64,000 nucleotides of DNA, taken from positions 3,660,501-3,724,500 of the forward strand of contig OY992839.1 in the NCBI GenBank assembly GCA_963921425.1. Reading direction: 5' to 3'. The position numbers and the translations under genes were made by a program. The stretch's first letter is position 1; the number at the start of each line of letters is the position of its first letter. Source of the DNA: Dryas octopetala (Eukaryota; Streptophyta; Magnoliopsida; Rosales; Rosaceae). This document shows positions 37,240-48,990 of this stretch, piece by piece. The notes below the pieces were generated by a model, which saw nothing but the letters and a program-made list of their open reading frames with translations, made no database searches and was not told the DNA's origin.

Positions 37240-37490
37240 GTCGAATTTTACTCCAATCTATCACCCAATCAGGTTTTGTGTCAAGACCACAAGTGTCGAA
37301 TTTTACTCCAACCTGTCACCCAATCAGGTTTTGTGTCTAGCAAGTGTCGAACTTTACTCCAATCTGTCAGCCAATCAGGTTTTGTGTCTAGCAAGTGTCG
37401 AATTTTACTCCAATCTGTCACCCAATCAGGTTTTGTGTCTAGCCAGTGTCGCATTTTACTCCAATATGTAACTGAATCAGGTTCTGGCAA
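37240..37490 (-). repeat. 51-bp tandem repeat at the 3' end of NTPase copy C
   Basis: Units begin at 37240, 37295, 37346, 37397 and 37448. Spacing is 51 bp except the first, which is 55 bp. On the minus strand each encodes 17 residues like DWVTDWSKIRHLLDTKP. The four units nearest the body of the gene are translated. The odd 55-bp unit lies beyond the stop, and the stop itself falls at the length change. The motif DWSKIRHL also occurs once in paralogue B and, as DWSRIGRW, in paralogue A. Confidence 0.9.
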
Positions 37491-40400
37491 AGGGCCATGG
37501 TGATCATGCGCTTGGAGCAAAGGGCAATGGTGATCATGCGCTTGGGGCAAAGGGCAATGGTGATCATGCGCTTGGGGCAAAAGGCAATGGTGATCATGCG
37601 CTTGGGGAGAAGGGCCGTGGTGATCATGAGCTTGGGGAGAAGGGCCGTGGTGATCATGAGCTTGGGGCAAAGGGCCGTGGTGATCATGCTCTTCGGGAGG
37701 AGGGCCGTGGTGATCATGCGCTTCGGGAGGAGGGCCGTGGTGATCAAGCACTTCGGGAGGAGGGCCGTGGTGATCATGCGCTTCGGGAGGAGGGCCATGG
37801 TGATCAAGCGCTTCGGGAGAAGGGACATGGTGATCATGCGCTTGTGGTGAAGGGACATGGTGATCATGCGCTTGTGGTGAAGGAACATGGTGATCATGCG
37901 CTTGGAGCAAAGGGCAATGGTGATCATGCGCTTGGGGCAAAGGGCAATGGTGATCATGCGCTTGGGGCAAAGGGCAATGGTGATCATGCGCTTGGGGAGA
38001 AGGACCGTGGTGATCATGAGCTTGGGGCAAAGGGCCGTGGTGATCATGCTCTTCGGGAGGAGGGCCGTGGTGATCATGCGCTTCGGGAGGAGGGCCGTGG
38101 TGATCATGCGCTTCGGGAGGAGGGCCGTGGTGATCAAGCACTTCGGGAGGAGGGCCGTGGTGATCATGCGCTTCGGGAGGAGGGCCGTGGTGATCATGCG
38201 CTTCGGGAGGAGGGCCGTGGTGATCAAGCGCTTCGGGAGGAGGGCCGTGGTGATCATGCTCTTCGGGAGGAGGGCCGTGGTGATCATGCGCTTCGGGAGG
38301 AGGGCCGTGGTGATCATGCGCTTCGGGAGGAGGGCCATGGTGATCAAGCGCTTCGGGAGAAGGGACATGGTGATCATGCCCTTCAGGTGAAGGGACATGG
38401 TGATCATGCGCTTGTGGTGAAGGGACATGGTGATCATGCGCTTGGGGCCAAGGGGCACGGTGATCATGTCCTTGATTCATGATGGCAAAGGGCTGTATAA
38501 TGATGGCAATTCCCAGAAGGATGAACAAGAGCATATATGGTAACAGTGACATAGTATGATCCTGCAAGTAATTTGTCACAATCAACAGACTTATGAAACC
38601 ACTAAAAAGATTTGAAAAATATAGAACACATACAAGAATGCTGGATAAAATGAACGAACTACATTAATTAATATAATTAAAAAAACAACTGCTGTAATTG
38701 CATGAGTTTTGAAGGTTCATTTAGGACATTAATAAGATATGAGCATATTTAGTGGGTGTGGATATTAGATATTTTGGCACCAAAAAGCTAACTGCTGCAT
38801 ATTAGTAAGGAAGCTCTACCACTGATTGTGAAAAAATGAACTTCCAGCGTAGTAAATTAAAGGGAGAATGTTTAAGTAGATGAAATTCATGCCACTCAAT
38901 ATGTACCACCATTTAGTATAAAAAGTTTAGGAGGGGAAAAAGTAAAGGAGTGTATATCAGTGTTCGCAAAAAGAGCATACCTTTCTTTTGTGAGGAAGAT
39001 TTTTGTCAGCATGCTCAAGCGAATAGCGTAACATGTCAACTATTGTCAACTCAGATACCGGATCATTGCATTCTGCTAGCACAAAGAGCTATCGGTTATG
39101 TTTGATTTTGTAAAATAAATTAATATGAAAACCACACAGGAGAGGGTGTTAACTTCAAGGGTCACCTGGGATGTCAAAAATTTGTGTTGCAGGTGGAATA
39201 CCCAGTAGTTCTCCCAAATGAACAAGAACACGAGCCCGTTCAGCATGTGAAAGTAGATCACCATGTGTGACAACAACAAGGGGTTTATCATCTGGAAAGA
39301 AAATGGAGATGGAGAGACTATAATCACCTAAAACATAAGTTTCCACCACTTCCCTTCCCTTTTACCCTATAAAATCTAATTAACAAAGCACTAAAGGGAA
39401 AAAAACGAGCAATAAAAGGTTAATGACATCCTAATACCTTTAAATGCTAGGTATGGGCAATTGAAAGCTGAAGCAATCGTTTGGGTATATCGTGTCTCTG
39501 CATCTTCATCACTTTCCAATGATTTCAGAACTGAAGGGCCATTAACAACAAATATGACAAAATTAACCTTCCTGATCTCACTAGACACACAACCATTATC
39601 ACGAGCTTTGCAATTCATTGCGATCCTCAAACTTCGACCGTCCGAACGCCTGATCAATTGAGATAAATTGAGATGAATGTGGAAGTAGACAAATTCCAAA
39701 ACCGTTAATGAAACAACTGAAATTTGGGTTGCTTGATCAAGTAAAGGAAATTCAATAATGGAAGAGAGGGCTACGCATGAATTCAGACCTGGTAACAAGC
39801 TTCCCATGATGAACACCTTTTTTCATCCAACGCTTCAGCATTTTTTTGTTTTCAGATGAATCATCAGACAAACTGCGGGTATCATAGAGGCAAAAAGAAG
39901 TTGAACCTCTCGGTATCATATATTCCTGGAGGAAAAGAGTTCCTTCTCCAATAGATGAATTATCTGGAACATGAAAACAATACAGGTGAAGCTTTTGTAA
40001 AAAAAATAAAAAAATAAAAAAATAAATAATAATAACTAACTTCATAGCATCTTGCATGATCCACAACTGAAACCTTACACGATACTTGGGCTCTTTCCGA
40101 TGCAAACTTGTCATCTTCAAACATCTTTGATATTCTGTTTATAAGACTACTTTTTCCAGATCCCTTTGGACCAACCAATAAGAGAGATGTCGCCTTTGGC
40201 ACATCATAGTCCCTCAATTTCTTGGCACCTACACTTCCAATCCATGCACCAGGGGTGTAGCTGTTAAATTCAAGAGGCCACATCACTTCAAGCAACCATA
40301 ATAACAGTCTATACATCATAAACAACAAAGTCCTTAGACAGGAGATAACTTTTCTGGTTAAGTCCTGAAATAATGTCAAAGTAAGGTCTCGATTTCTGGA

Positions 40401-41418
40401 AACTTGAATCACCTCCAAATGACATCAAATTGCCAACCATAGTTACAAGTGGCAAACTATGGCTGTAGCCTGTAGGCTTGTAGCATAAAAAAACAGAACA
40501 TCTTTGAAAGTGTGATTTCACATAAGATGCATATATAGCCCAAGGAGCAAATAAGAGGTTTTGATATAGCATATTACTAGGATCAGTCTGATATGTGAAT
40601 ATGGAAATTCTTCAATCTTTCAAAGCAATCTTAAATTGGACGATCGTACTAAAAAATATTAATACAATACCTCAAGATTTTACTCTTGGCCTCTTCCAAA
40701 TCTTTGCTTCGCATCCAAGATTCCTCGTTACTCTGCAAAATTTTACTATAAGCATTTTGCCTCCTCTGATTGGTTTCAAAATCCAAAGAAGCCGAGGAAG
40801 ATCGACCACCCACACTGTGGAGTTCTCCAAACACCAATCCATGTTGTGTATCCACTGCACCATCCTCAACCTTCATGCTCAAATCATCATCACTGCTCCA
40901 TTGAAAAGCAGAACCACTTTCAACTTCCACAAACATCATAAAAATTTTCCATTTTTTATTAGTTACAAACAGCATAAAAATTTTCAATAAACCCCTCTTG
41001 CGATTTTGTGAGTATAATGCTACAAATAAGAAAAAAGAAACATATGGCCTACCAATCTTAACAAAAGACATGTAATTCAGAACTAAATTTGATCGTCCTT
41101 CCATTATCTTTTCTCAGCAACCAAACAGAAAGTTAGAAACGAAAGAAAAGGAGAAAAGAAAAACTGAAAGACAACCCATCAGTACCTGAGGAGTGGAGAT
41201 GAGAATTGGAAAGACTGTTGGTCCACTGAGGAGTCTTCCCCTGTATCTACATGTTTGGTAATACCCGTATTAGAGAGATAGTCACTTACTGAGTCAATGA
41301 CCGACTCACCCACATGCCAAAAAGGCCATGTTTGGCAGTTGGGAACACGAAAAAACTAAAGAGAAAACGTAGGGAGAGAGTTACCGCTACCAGAAGGAGG
41401 GATTGTATCGCCACCCAT
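37281..41418 (-). CDS. P-loop NTPase-like membrane protein, copy C, with giant His-rich tail
   Basis: Nine exons fit in phase: 41418-41385, 41246-41186, 40916-40671, 40308-40079, 39963-39789, 39649-39438, 39291-39166, 39072-38981, 38561-37281, giving 818 residues. Residues 1-113 are polar and Ser/acid-rich. A Walker A motif GPKGSGKSS is at about 160-168. CLYDTRSLS could be the metal-binding switch, FVIFVVNG a core strand, and VVTHGD the position of the base-specificity motif, so a GTPase-like fold (dynamin/IFI44-like) is plausible but unproven. One membrane helix (about 397-418, LPYMLLFILLGIAIII) follows a basic KRK. The remaining 400 residues are 32 decapeptides with His-Asp-His-His plus Pro, then 17-residue units. 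Topology predicts the tail in a lumen or outside. Metal binding is my inference. Copies A and B lack the expansion. Confidence 0.85.
37501..38460 (-). repeat. 30-bp minisatellite, 32 units, coding
   Basis: Exactly 32 units of exactly 30 bp run without a single length change. Each starts 'tgatcatgcg' or a variant on the plus strand. On the minus strand each unit encodes ten residues of the type AHDHHGPPPE, with variants ending PLPQ or PSPQ. Unit types are not random: units 1-13 (Gln-type, Glu-type, then Ser/Val-type) are followed by units 14-31 in the same order with the central type expanded, so an older 13-unit block appears to have been duplicated. The unit has no stop in either direction, which explains spurious long ORFs on both strands. 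Confidence 0.95.
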
Positions 41419-43292
41419 GTCGAGCTGACAGTTGCAGTCTTCTGAATGAGAGAGAACGAGGCTACTTCAATCCAATTTTGTATTCATCATCGCCAACAAC
41501 TGCTCTTTACACAATTACACCCATGTATTTAAAGGATTTTTTTTTTTCTTGGGTCTGATAAAGGATCTATTTTACTTAACTTGTACGTCAGAAGAAATTA
41601 TTGTATATAGCTTTTTTTTTTTGAGAAACATTGTGAAGCTTAGCACGGCTAACTGGCTAAGTTGTGCAATTAATTCACAATATAAGTGAATATTAGTTTA
41701 TTATACTATAAAAGTAATGTAGTAAATATTAGTTTACTATTCCATAAAACTATAAAAGTAAGAATTCGTTTATTAATATTATAACATATGAAGTGATGTT
41801 CTCATACTATACAATAATATTAGAAATTTTAAATTTAGATTCCAAATACACGTGTGGAGATGTCAATATTTTACTTGTTATAAAATTAATAATTATTTGA
41901 ATAAACCATAAATCAATAAAGAATTAATACATAATTTAGAGTTCAAAATTAGGATATAAATTTAAAATTTCTAATACCCTCCAAATTGAGGGGGACAAAA
42001 ACGGCGCTGCACATGGAAAGACGCACGCTCTTAAGTCCCAAGTGATTTGATGCTAACCACTTGTCGCCATGCAATTGGATGTCGTAAGACATAAGCTAAG
42101 TACAACTTCTCCATTCCATTAACTTTCTTTTTCTTTTTGGATATCGATTCCATTTACTTTCCTTGATGTTTATCAAAAGAATAAAAATGGCCTAAATACA
42201 TTAATTAATAAATCAAAATTATATTTTCTTCTATACCAAGAAATATAATTATATTTTTTTGACACAACATTATTAGTGTTTTGTTTTATAATGCTTCTGC
42301 TGACTATTTTTTTACTTGTTTTTAGTTCAAAATAAAGGAAAAGTAAGAAAATAAAAATATACAATTATTTTATTCAGATAGCACTGTATCATCTTTCTAA
42401 TAAATGTGGGTAAAAAGATGATACACTAAATAGTACAAAGAAAAGTCTCTAATATTTTCCATTTTCTTTTGTAAAACTGTGTTCAAAATTTCAAATAGCA
42501 TATTCCAAATTTATGCCAGGGGCATCAATACCTTGTTGGGTGATCCGTCAATGGTCAATACTAATGGAGGACTAAGTAGCATGCATTGCTTATGGAATCA
42601 TGACAAGTAAAATCTTTCTTATGATATACCCAAATGCCATTTGTACTAACAAGTTCAAAGGGGACAAATTGATAAGCAAACAAAATTAACATACAATTTA
42701 TGTGAATCATCCCTACTTCTCATCATCGTGTCTAAGTAAAAATGTAAGAAAAAATTTTGTGGACAAATGCCACAGTGACTATGCGATTCTCATTCTCGTG
42801 TATATGTTTAAGCTCTAAGGCTCTAAGTCTCCCAAGTCTCTAAACTAACAAAAAATATACCTATTGATAAAAAATTATTCAAGTAACATATCCCTCCCTC
42901 TCCATTTGACATGGGGATGTATCTTCTGAATCCTGATAAGGCCCAAGGAGCAGTTAAAAAACCCCTTGCTAACATAACAGAGCCCTGAAAAATAGATGCA
43001 CCACAAGTAACACAATGATTAGTGTACATAAAATAATATGATCTGATCCCAAATAAATCAGTTCTAGGAAATAATATAAGAAAATTAGACACCATATATT
43101 TGCTGCAAGACAGATAGAGAGAACAAGGAACAGTGTCAACTATACCTTAATAATCTATGGAAGAATAATCAAAACAAGAGGCAGAAACAAACTCAGCCTC
43201 AAAACCCAGATGCTGGTTTACACCCCCTTAAATGCTACTTTGGGGTGGCAGACATTTAGGGGATGATAGAAGGGAGCCATATCCACTCAATA
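41419..43292. other. Promoter of NTPase copy C and intergenic DNA
   Basis: 41419-42540 is AT-rich with a TTTAAATA on the minus strand near 41523-41530 that could serve copy C. 42545-42955 is the second copy of the 36808-37205 duplicate. 42956-43292 is the 3' flank of the next minus-strand gene. No coding sequence with family features is seen. Confidence 0.5.
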
Positions 43293-46200
43293 TCAATATG
43301 GAATGACATACGGCAGGGCAAAAACATCAACAGACTCTATATGCATAGCTTCTGCCCACACTTGGGGGGGTGTTTCAACCCCAGGTGCACCCGCTTTGGG
43401 CTTCTTTGACCCTAAACCATCGCTGCTAAACAGCCATTCCTGATCATCAAAATCAGACCCATCCCCCATCTCGGGTATGGAAAGTATCTCACTCAGATAC
43501 TTGGAATCAGGATGTGGTGGTTTTGCAGATGCTTCACCATTCTCATTAACTTTAACAGTAGAAGATGATGGCCTTGTTGAGCATCCATTGGGTTGTTCAG
43601 ACCCTTTCAAACCATTAATTCTGAGTTCCTTGATCTCTGCTTTACAATTGCTGGCTGCCCCCTGCCCCTCAGATACAAACTGGAGAACAGTTTGGCATGG
43701 TTCCGATTTCCTTCCATTTTCCATGACTGGGTGGGAGGAGACAGGTCTTGGCAACTTATGAGGCAGAAATCCATTTTCTGTGGAAAAGTTTAAAGAATAA
43801 GGTACAGATAAGATCAGTTAAACCAACAATTGTATCCCCCAGCCCCAACTAAAACAGATGTATATAATCTTTGTTTTTGGGTAAGCATGCATATAAAATG
43901 TTTAATCAACACACAACTGTTATTCAATCAGTAGGCCAAGTTTTGGCAGAAAAATATTTTGTGATTAAATAAACATGCAACCTATATCAGAATGACTGTT
44001 TAGGAGCTGGAACATCTAAGTAAAACACCATCCAGGAAGACAAACACATTTAAAATGTGTTTCCACAACCAAATGGAAAATATAAGCCCTTGTTTTTACA
44101 AAATAGGAAACGACTCACCATGTAAATATCCATTCATCTCAAGCTCCTTGCGTTTGCCAAGATTTACCCCAGCAGCAGAGTTCTTGCTATTCATCTGTGG
44201 AAAGTCTAATGCTTTATTACTGCAAGCATCAAGGGAGTCCTTGCCACTTGCTTTTTGTTTAGGCTGCTCGTTGGATGGTTTACTAATCTCCTTCACTTTC
44301 TCCTTCTCACCATGTAAATATCCATTCATCTCAAGCTCCTTACGTTTACCAAGATTCCCCCCATCAGCAAAGTTCTTGCTATTCATCTGTAAAGGGCCTA
44401 ATGCTTTATTACTGCCAGCATCAAGGGAGTCCTTGCCACTTCCTTTTAGTTTAGGCTGCTCATTGGATGTTTTGCTTATCTCCTTCACTTTCTCCTTCTC
44501 ACCGTGTAAAAATCCATTCATCTCAAGCTCCTTACGTTTGCCAAGACTTCCCCCAGCACCAAAGTTCTTGCTATTCATCTGTAAAGGGTCTAATGCTTTA
44601 TTGCTGCAAGCATCAAGGGAGTCCTTGCCACTTCCTTTTAGTTTAGGCTGCTCAAATGGTTTGCTTATCTCCTTCACTTTCTCCTTCTCACCGTGTAAAA
44701 ATCCATTTATCTCAAGCTCCTTAAGTTTGCCAAGATTTCCCCCAGCAGCAAAGTTCTTGCTATTCATCTGTAAAGGATCTAATGCTTTATTGCTGCAAGC
44801 ATCAAGGGAGTCCTTGCCACTTCCTTTTAGTTTAGGATGCTCATATGGTTTGCTTATCTCCTTCATTTTCTCATTCTTTTCCTTCTTCTTATCCCTGTCT
44901 TTATCTTTTGATTTGACTTTCTTCTCTTTCTCTCTATCCTTGGGTTTATGACCTTTACTGTCATAATATGTGTTTTCTTTCTGATCTCTTCCCTTAATCT
45001 GCTTCTCACCATCCTTCTCAATTGACTTAGCACTTCCTTCAAGTCTTCTTTGGTCAATGCTAGGGGAGTTTTGAACAAATGCATCTGATGAACATTTTCC
45101 CTCAACAAGGTTTCTTTGAGCATTGAAAGTCCTATCATCTTCTTTCTTATCCTTAGTTCTCCCTTTTTCTCTGGAATGATTCGACAATAAAGGTCTTTGA
45201 TCAGTAGCCATAATCTTCTGAACCGCCTGACTTCCAGTTGCTCCATCATCATTCCTACATCTCCTGTCCAATTCCTGCACATACTTAAAATCCTTGATGT
45301 CAACATTATGCAAGCTGTTTGGACCATGCTTCTGTCCATTATAAGACTCTGGCTTCCCTTCAATTCTCTTCTCCTCTGATGTCCGAGTACTTCCATTAGC
45401 CCCATCCCTTTCCTTCTTGTCTTTGTGCTTTTCCTTTTGATCTTTCCTTTCTTTACTTCTGTCTTTGTCCTTCTTGTCTCTTTTCTCTTTGTCTTTCTTA
45501 TCCTTTTTATGCTTTTTCTCCTTGTGTTTCTCCTAAAAACAATATCCCAATTAGCGAACATGTATATAGTAAAAAATGAGAAAAAAAATATGACAGAAAC
45601 TAAACAGGAAAAAAAAAAAATACAAGTAAGCAGTTAGAAAAATTCTCCTAAAACACAAAGATTGACAGACACAAGATGCAAACCACCGCTAAGTGTGGTG
45701 TGCTGGTATAAGAATTGCACTCAATGCTCAAGTTCAAGTCACTACACTCTCACACAATGCTATAGCCTACTTTTTTTTTTGGGCAGACAACATGCAAACT
45801 GTAATTTCTGTAGTAGATATTAAAATGAATTGTCTTTGTTGACTTAATTACTCTCGAAGTTTTTAATATCAGAAAGGAGTGTGCCAGCTGCGAAACAATA
45901 TCCTCTTTTTTCTTTTCTTTTTTCCAGTTCCACTTATTTTGCTTCCTGCATCCTTAACACAGGATGGTGGTGAAGTGTATATTTAAAATTTAACAAAAAC
46001 TAAGAACAGAGACAATATTCTACACACAATAAGAAAAAACTCTTTATTTTTCCCCTGGTTCCTATTATTTTGCTTCCTGCATAGTGAAATACAACAAATG
46101 AAGATGAAGTGTAAACATATTAATTTAAGACAGCAGAGACAATATGCCAATTTACAATATTAACATAATAATTATGATGCTGTGTAACAGCTAAAATTTT

Positions 46201-47290
46201 GACAGTTCTCACTGTCGATAGGACTTAAACAAATCAAAAGATAAGAGACAGTTGTGCTAAACCAGTAATGAATGTTCATCCAGGATGCACTCCACCTTCC
46301 ATGCACTGTCCAGATGTTAGTAATTCTTTATAAACCCTAGGGTCTAGGCTATTATGATGTGTTCAACCAACGTAATCAAATCATTTTTATGCAAGAACAG
46401 ATTAAGAAAACATCCCATCAAACTTATTATAAAGCAACACATGTTCCATTATCATGCACACCAATGGGTGCTTGTGTACACAAAATGTGCCAAACACTTA
46501 TCCCTTACCCATATCATGTCACGCTCAACACATAAACTTTACACATAACATATGACCCAACAAAAGGTGATAGACATATTACTTACAAAAATGGTTAGTC
46601 TTAGGAGGGAAGTTCAATAGAGTTGGGCCACCCCAAGTGAGAGGTGCATGATATCAAAATTACTCCCACTAAATAATCATGTTTTGGAAGTCAGATAGCT
46701 ACCAATTTCTATCACTTGTTTCACATATTTCATGAGATATCTAAGCCCATTATGACATGAATCCTGACATCCAAGGACTTTCTTATGGAAAAGTATATTT
46801 TTTTAGTCGGTTGCTTAACCTACATAGAATGAGAACCATAGACTAATAAAGTAATGGGGTGGATTGAATATGTCTCATGCAGGGCATTTTAATGCTGCCA
46901 AAATTAATCTGCTCCCATATTCTTGTTATTCATGACAGTTTCAAATTTAACATGCTTACCCCTAATACTCTTCCTCCTAGCTCCAACAAAACTTCCATTG
47001 TTCCTAACAGTTCCCCACGACTTCATCAGTTAAAACCCACATAGAGATTAATTTCATGACCCCATAGTCCTCCCAGAGTTACAATGATAAGCAACTGATG
47101 AAAATCCAACACATACATTTACAAAGGCAGGGCTAAACACGCAAGAACCAATGAGAAATAAATGTAAATCAACCTTGCAAAGATAAAAAAGAATTAAAGA
47201 AAACATTTAAACCTTTGCAAGTAAGTCTATATCATCGATTCTAACTTTCCTTTCATATCCAGGAGGAGGAAATGGAAAGCAGCGAGACAT
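43293..47290 (-). CDS. Lys-rich nuclear-type protein ('myb-like protein X' annotation class)
   Basis: Three exons, 47290-47213, 45532-44119 and 43777-43293, splice in phases 0 and 1 to 658 residues. The first exon, MSRCFPFPPPGYERKVRIDD, and the last 20 residues ending FALPYVIPY are the conserved ends of a plant family usually auto-named myb-like protein X or glutamic acid-rich protein; no Myb domain is present. After exon 1 comes a long Lys/Glu/Asp run (KEKKHKKDKKDKEKRDKK type) that should be charged coil or disordered and nuclear-targeting. The middle is a four-fold repeat of 63-64 residues. Function is unknown to me. Intron 1 is about 1.7 kb. The 5' leader probably spans to about 48630 and may hold another intron. 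Confidence 0.88.
44116..44875 (-). repeat. Four in-frame 192-bp repeats inside the Lys-rich protein gene
   Basis: Plus-strand unit starts at 44116, 44308, 44500 and 44689 give spacings of 192, 192 and 189 bp, all multiples of three. Each encodes a version of EISKPSNEQPKLKGSGKDSL ... NKALDPLQMNSKNF ... GKRKELEMNGFLHGE. The units differ at scattered positions, so they are older than the minisatellite of the neighbouring gene, yet have kept length and frame. Confidence 0.9.
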
Positions 47291-48658
47291 TGCACGTGAT
47301 CCTTGAAATGGAAAAGTGGGATCCTTCCACCAACGGAAAAGCTTCTCCTAGTTTCCAGTACTGTTGTTCCAACACAGGAACAGAGAAGAAACAATGCTCC
47401 TGTCCATGCACCATGTCCCCAAACTCATTTCCAGCTTAAAAATCACGCCATGATGTTCTAAATCAACCCAAAGCGAAAACTGATGATACCCAGTATGCAA
47501 GATCTCCTCTTTATCACAATTTTAGTCTTTCTGTTAAGCTGAGACAAAAACAAAAACCTTCCACAAGGCTCAAGTGCACTATTTCCCTATACCAAACTCT
47601 GGATTTGTTCACCTCTATCTACCCAGATAACAAAACATTCAATCAAGCTATGTCCACGCGATCAGTTCGGTTTGTCGACAAATTTAGAAGTTCCGAAGCA
47701 ATCTGGTCCTCTGTCTTTCTTACTAGGCCAATAGAGAATGATCACCTGCTCATCAGTAAAAACCAACATCAGGAGCATGTCCTGACTATAAGGCCAAAAA
47801 CTCACACAACAAATGCAACACAGACCACAACCTTGAAAATGAAGAAATCCTTAGTGTCTCATCATCATCCCGCATAAATCTCAATACACTTCCCAATATC
47901 AAACTCGCAGATTCAACGCGCAGACTCAGAATTAGAGCTACTGAAAACACATAATCCTCCACTTGAATGAAAAATTTCAAATAGAAGCTATATAATCCAA
48001 GCCTCAGTTTCTATATACAACTGTGAATCTTCTAATAATATAACCCTAATACTATAAAAATCACAATTAGGGTTTCTCCCAGTGACGATTTGGCCAAACC
48101 CTAACAAAATAAACAGAAAAAAATATGTCAGGCACAAAACCCAGTTGCAAATAAAGACAAATTTAGAAAATTTCGATCTCAATATACACGAAAAACCTTT
48201 TTTTTATTAAATTAAAAGAACCCAATGAAATCAATAAAGTTCCAGACATGGGATTGAGAGTTTTGATTTTGATGATTCCGGGAAAACAGAAAATTTTCAC
48301 GGAAGGGGAGAACCAAACAAAGAGAAAAACTTTTGGGTTTTGCAAAGTAGACATTGTACAAGAAGAATACGAAGATCTCATTCATTCCAAAAAGAGATAG
48401 ACAGAAAAACAAAAGAGGGATTTATCAGTCTCTCTCTTTATGTACATGTATGTATGTCTACCTCTATCTTTGTATCAGTGTGAATTTTGTATAAATGGGT
48501 TTTGTGTATGTGAGTAAAATTCCAGATCTTCAAATTGTTGATGTGGGGTTATGTTGAAGAAGAGGGTTCTCTCTCTCTCTCTCTCTGAATGTTTTGGTGT
48601 ATTCAGTCCTCAAATCCCCTAAAAAGGGAAGAGAAAATTAAGGAAGAGGGCAATGGGG
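47291..48658 (-). other. 5' leader region of the Lys-rich protein gene
   Basis: No coding sequence is seen. A (CT)n run at about 48565-48587 (GA-rich on the transcribed strand) and downstream AT-rich DNA fit a 5' UTR with an intron, but I could not fix its ends. Confidence 0.4.
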
Positions 48659-48666
48659 TATTTATA
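48659..48666 (-). promoter_or_regulatory. Probable TATA box of the Lys-rich protein gene
   Basis: TATAAATA on the minus strand, followed some 70 bp downstream by a GA-rich leader, a common plant core-promoter layout. A (GA)n microsatellite at 48733-48764 lies just upstream. Confidence 0.5.
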
Positions 48667-48731
48667 AAGGGGAATGTGTTAAAGAAGAATCCAGAGTCAG
48701 TCCACAAATATCACAAATGATTCTGAGTTGA

Positions 48732-48766
<35 letters not shown>

Positions 48767-48814
48767 TAGAAATGGTAAAAAATTGATAGTTACCGTGTTG
48801 CTGTTAACAGTAAT

Positions 48815-48990
48815 GCTACAATTATCATATTTTTATATCATAATTTCATACTATCTTACATGATATTTATATATTGGATATTAAAAATTAAAAAATAAAA
48901 TCTAAAAAAAAAAAAATACTCTTCCAATGAAGTAATGATACATCAAATAAAATACAAATATAAGAAAAAAAATGTGAGACAGTTAGATTA
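48815..48990. repeat. Dispersed repeat, copy 3
   Basis: More diverged member of the family at 21880-22110 and 22585-22745, with the same order: 'cttacatgatatttatatattgg', an A-rich part, then 'aaaaaaaatgtgagacag'. Confidence 0.5.

Noticed and set aside
37501-38460. Regularly spaced 30-bp repeats resembling a CRISPR array
   Set aside because: The repeats abut with no spacers, sit in a plant exon and have no associated genes.
37497-38482. Long plus-strand ORFs (e.g. 37844-38482) and a second minus-strand frame (37439-38467)
   Set aside because: They are shadows of the 30-bp minisatellite, whose unit has no stop in several frames. Only one frame connects in phase to the upstream NTPase exons.
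42823-43095. Minus-strand ORF with GFLTAPWALSGFRRYIP-like sequence
   Set aside because: It overlaps the ~400-bp duplicate, whose other copy does not keep the frame, and the neighbouring gene ends cleanly at 43293.
44055-44951. 298-residue plus-strand ORF with repeats
   Set aside because: It is the antisense shadow of the in-frame repeats of the Lys-rich protein on the minus strand.
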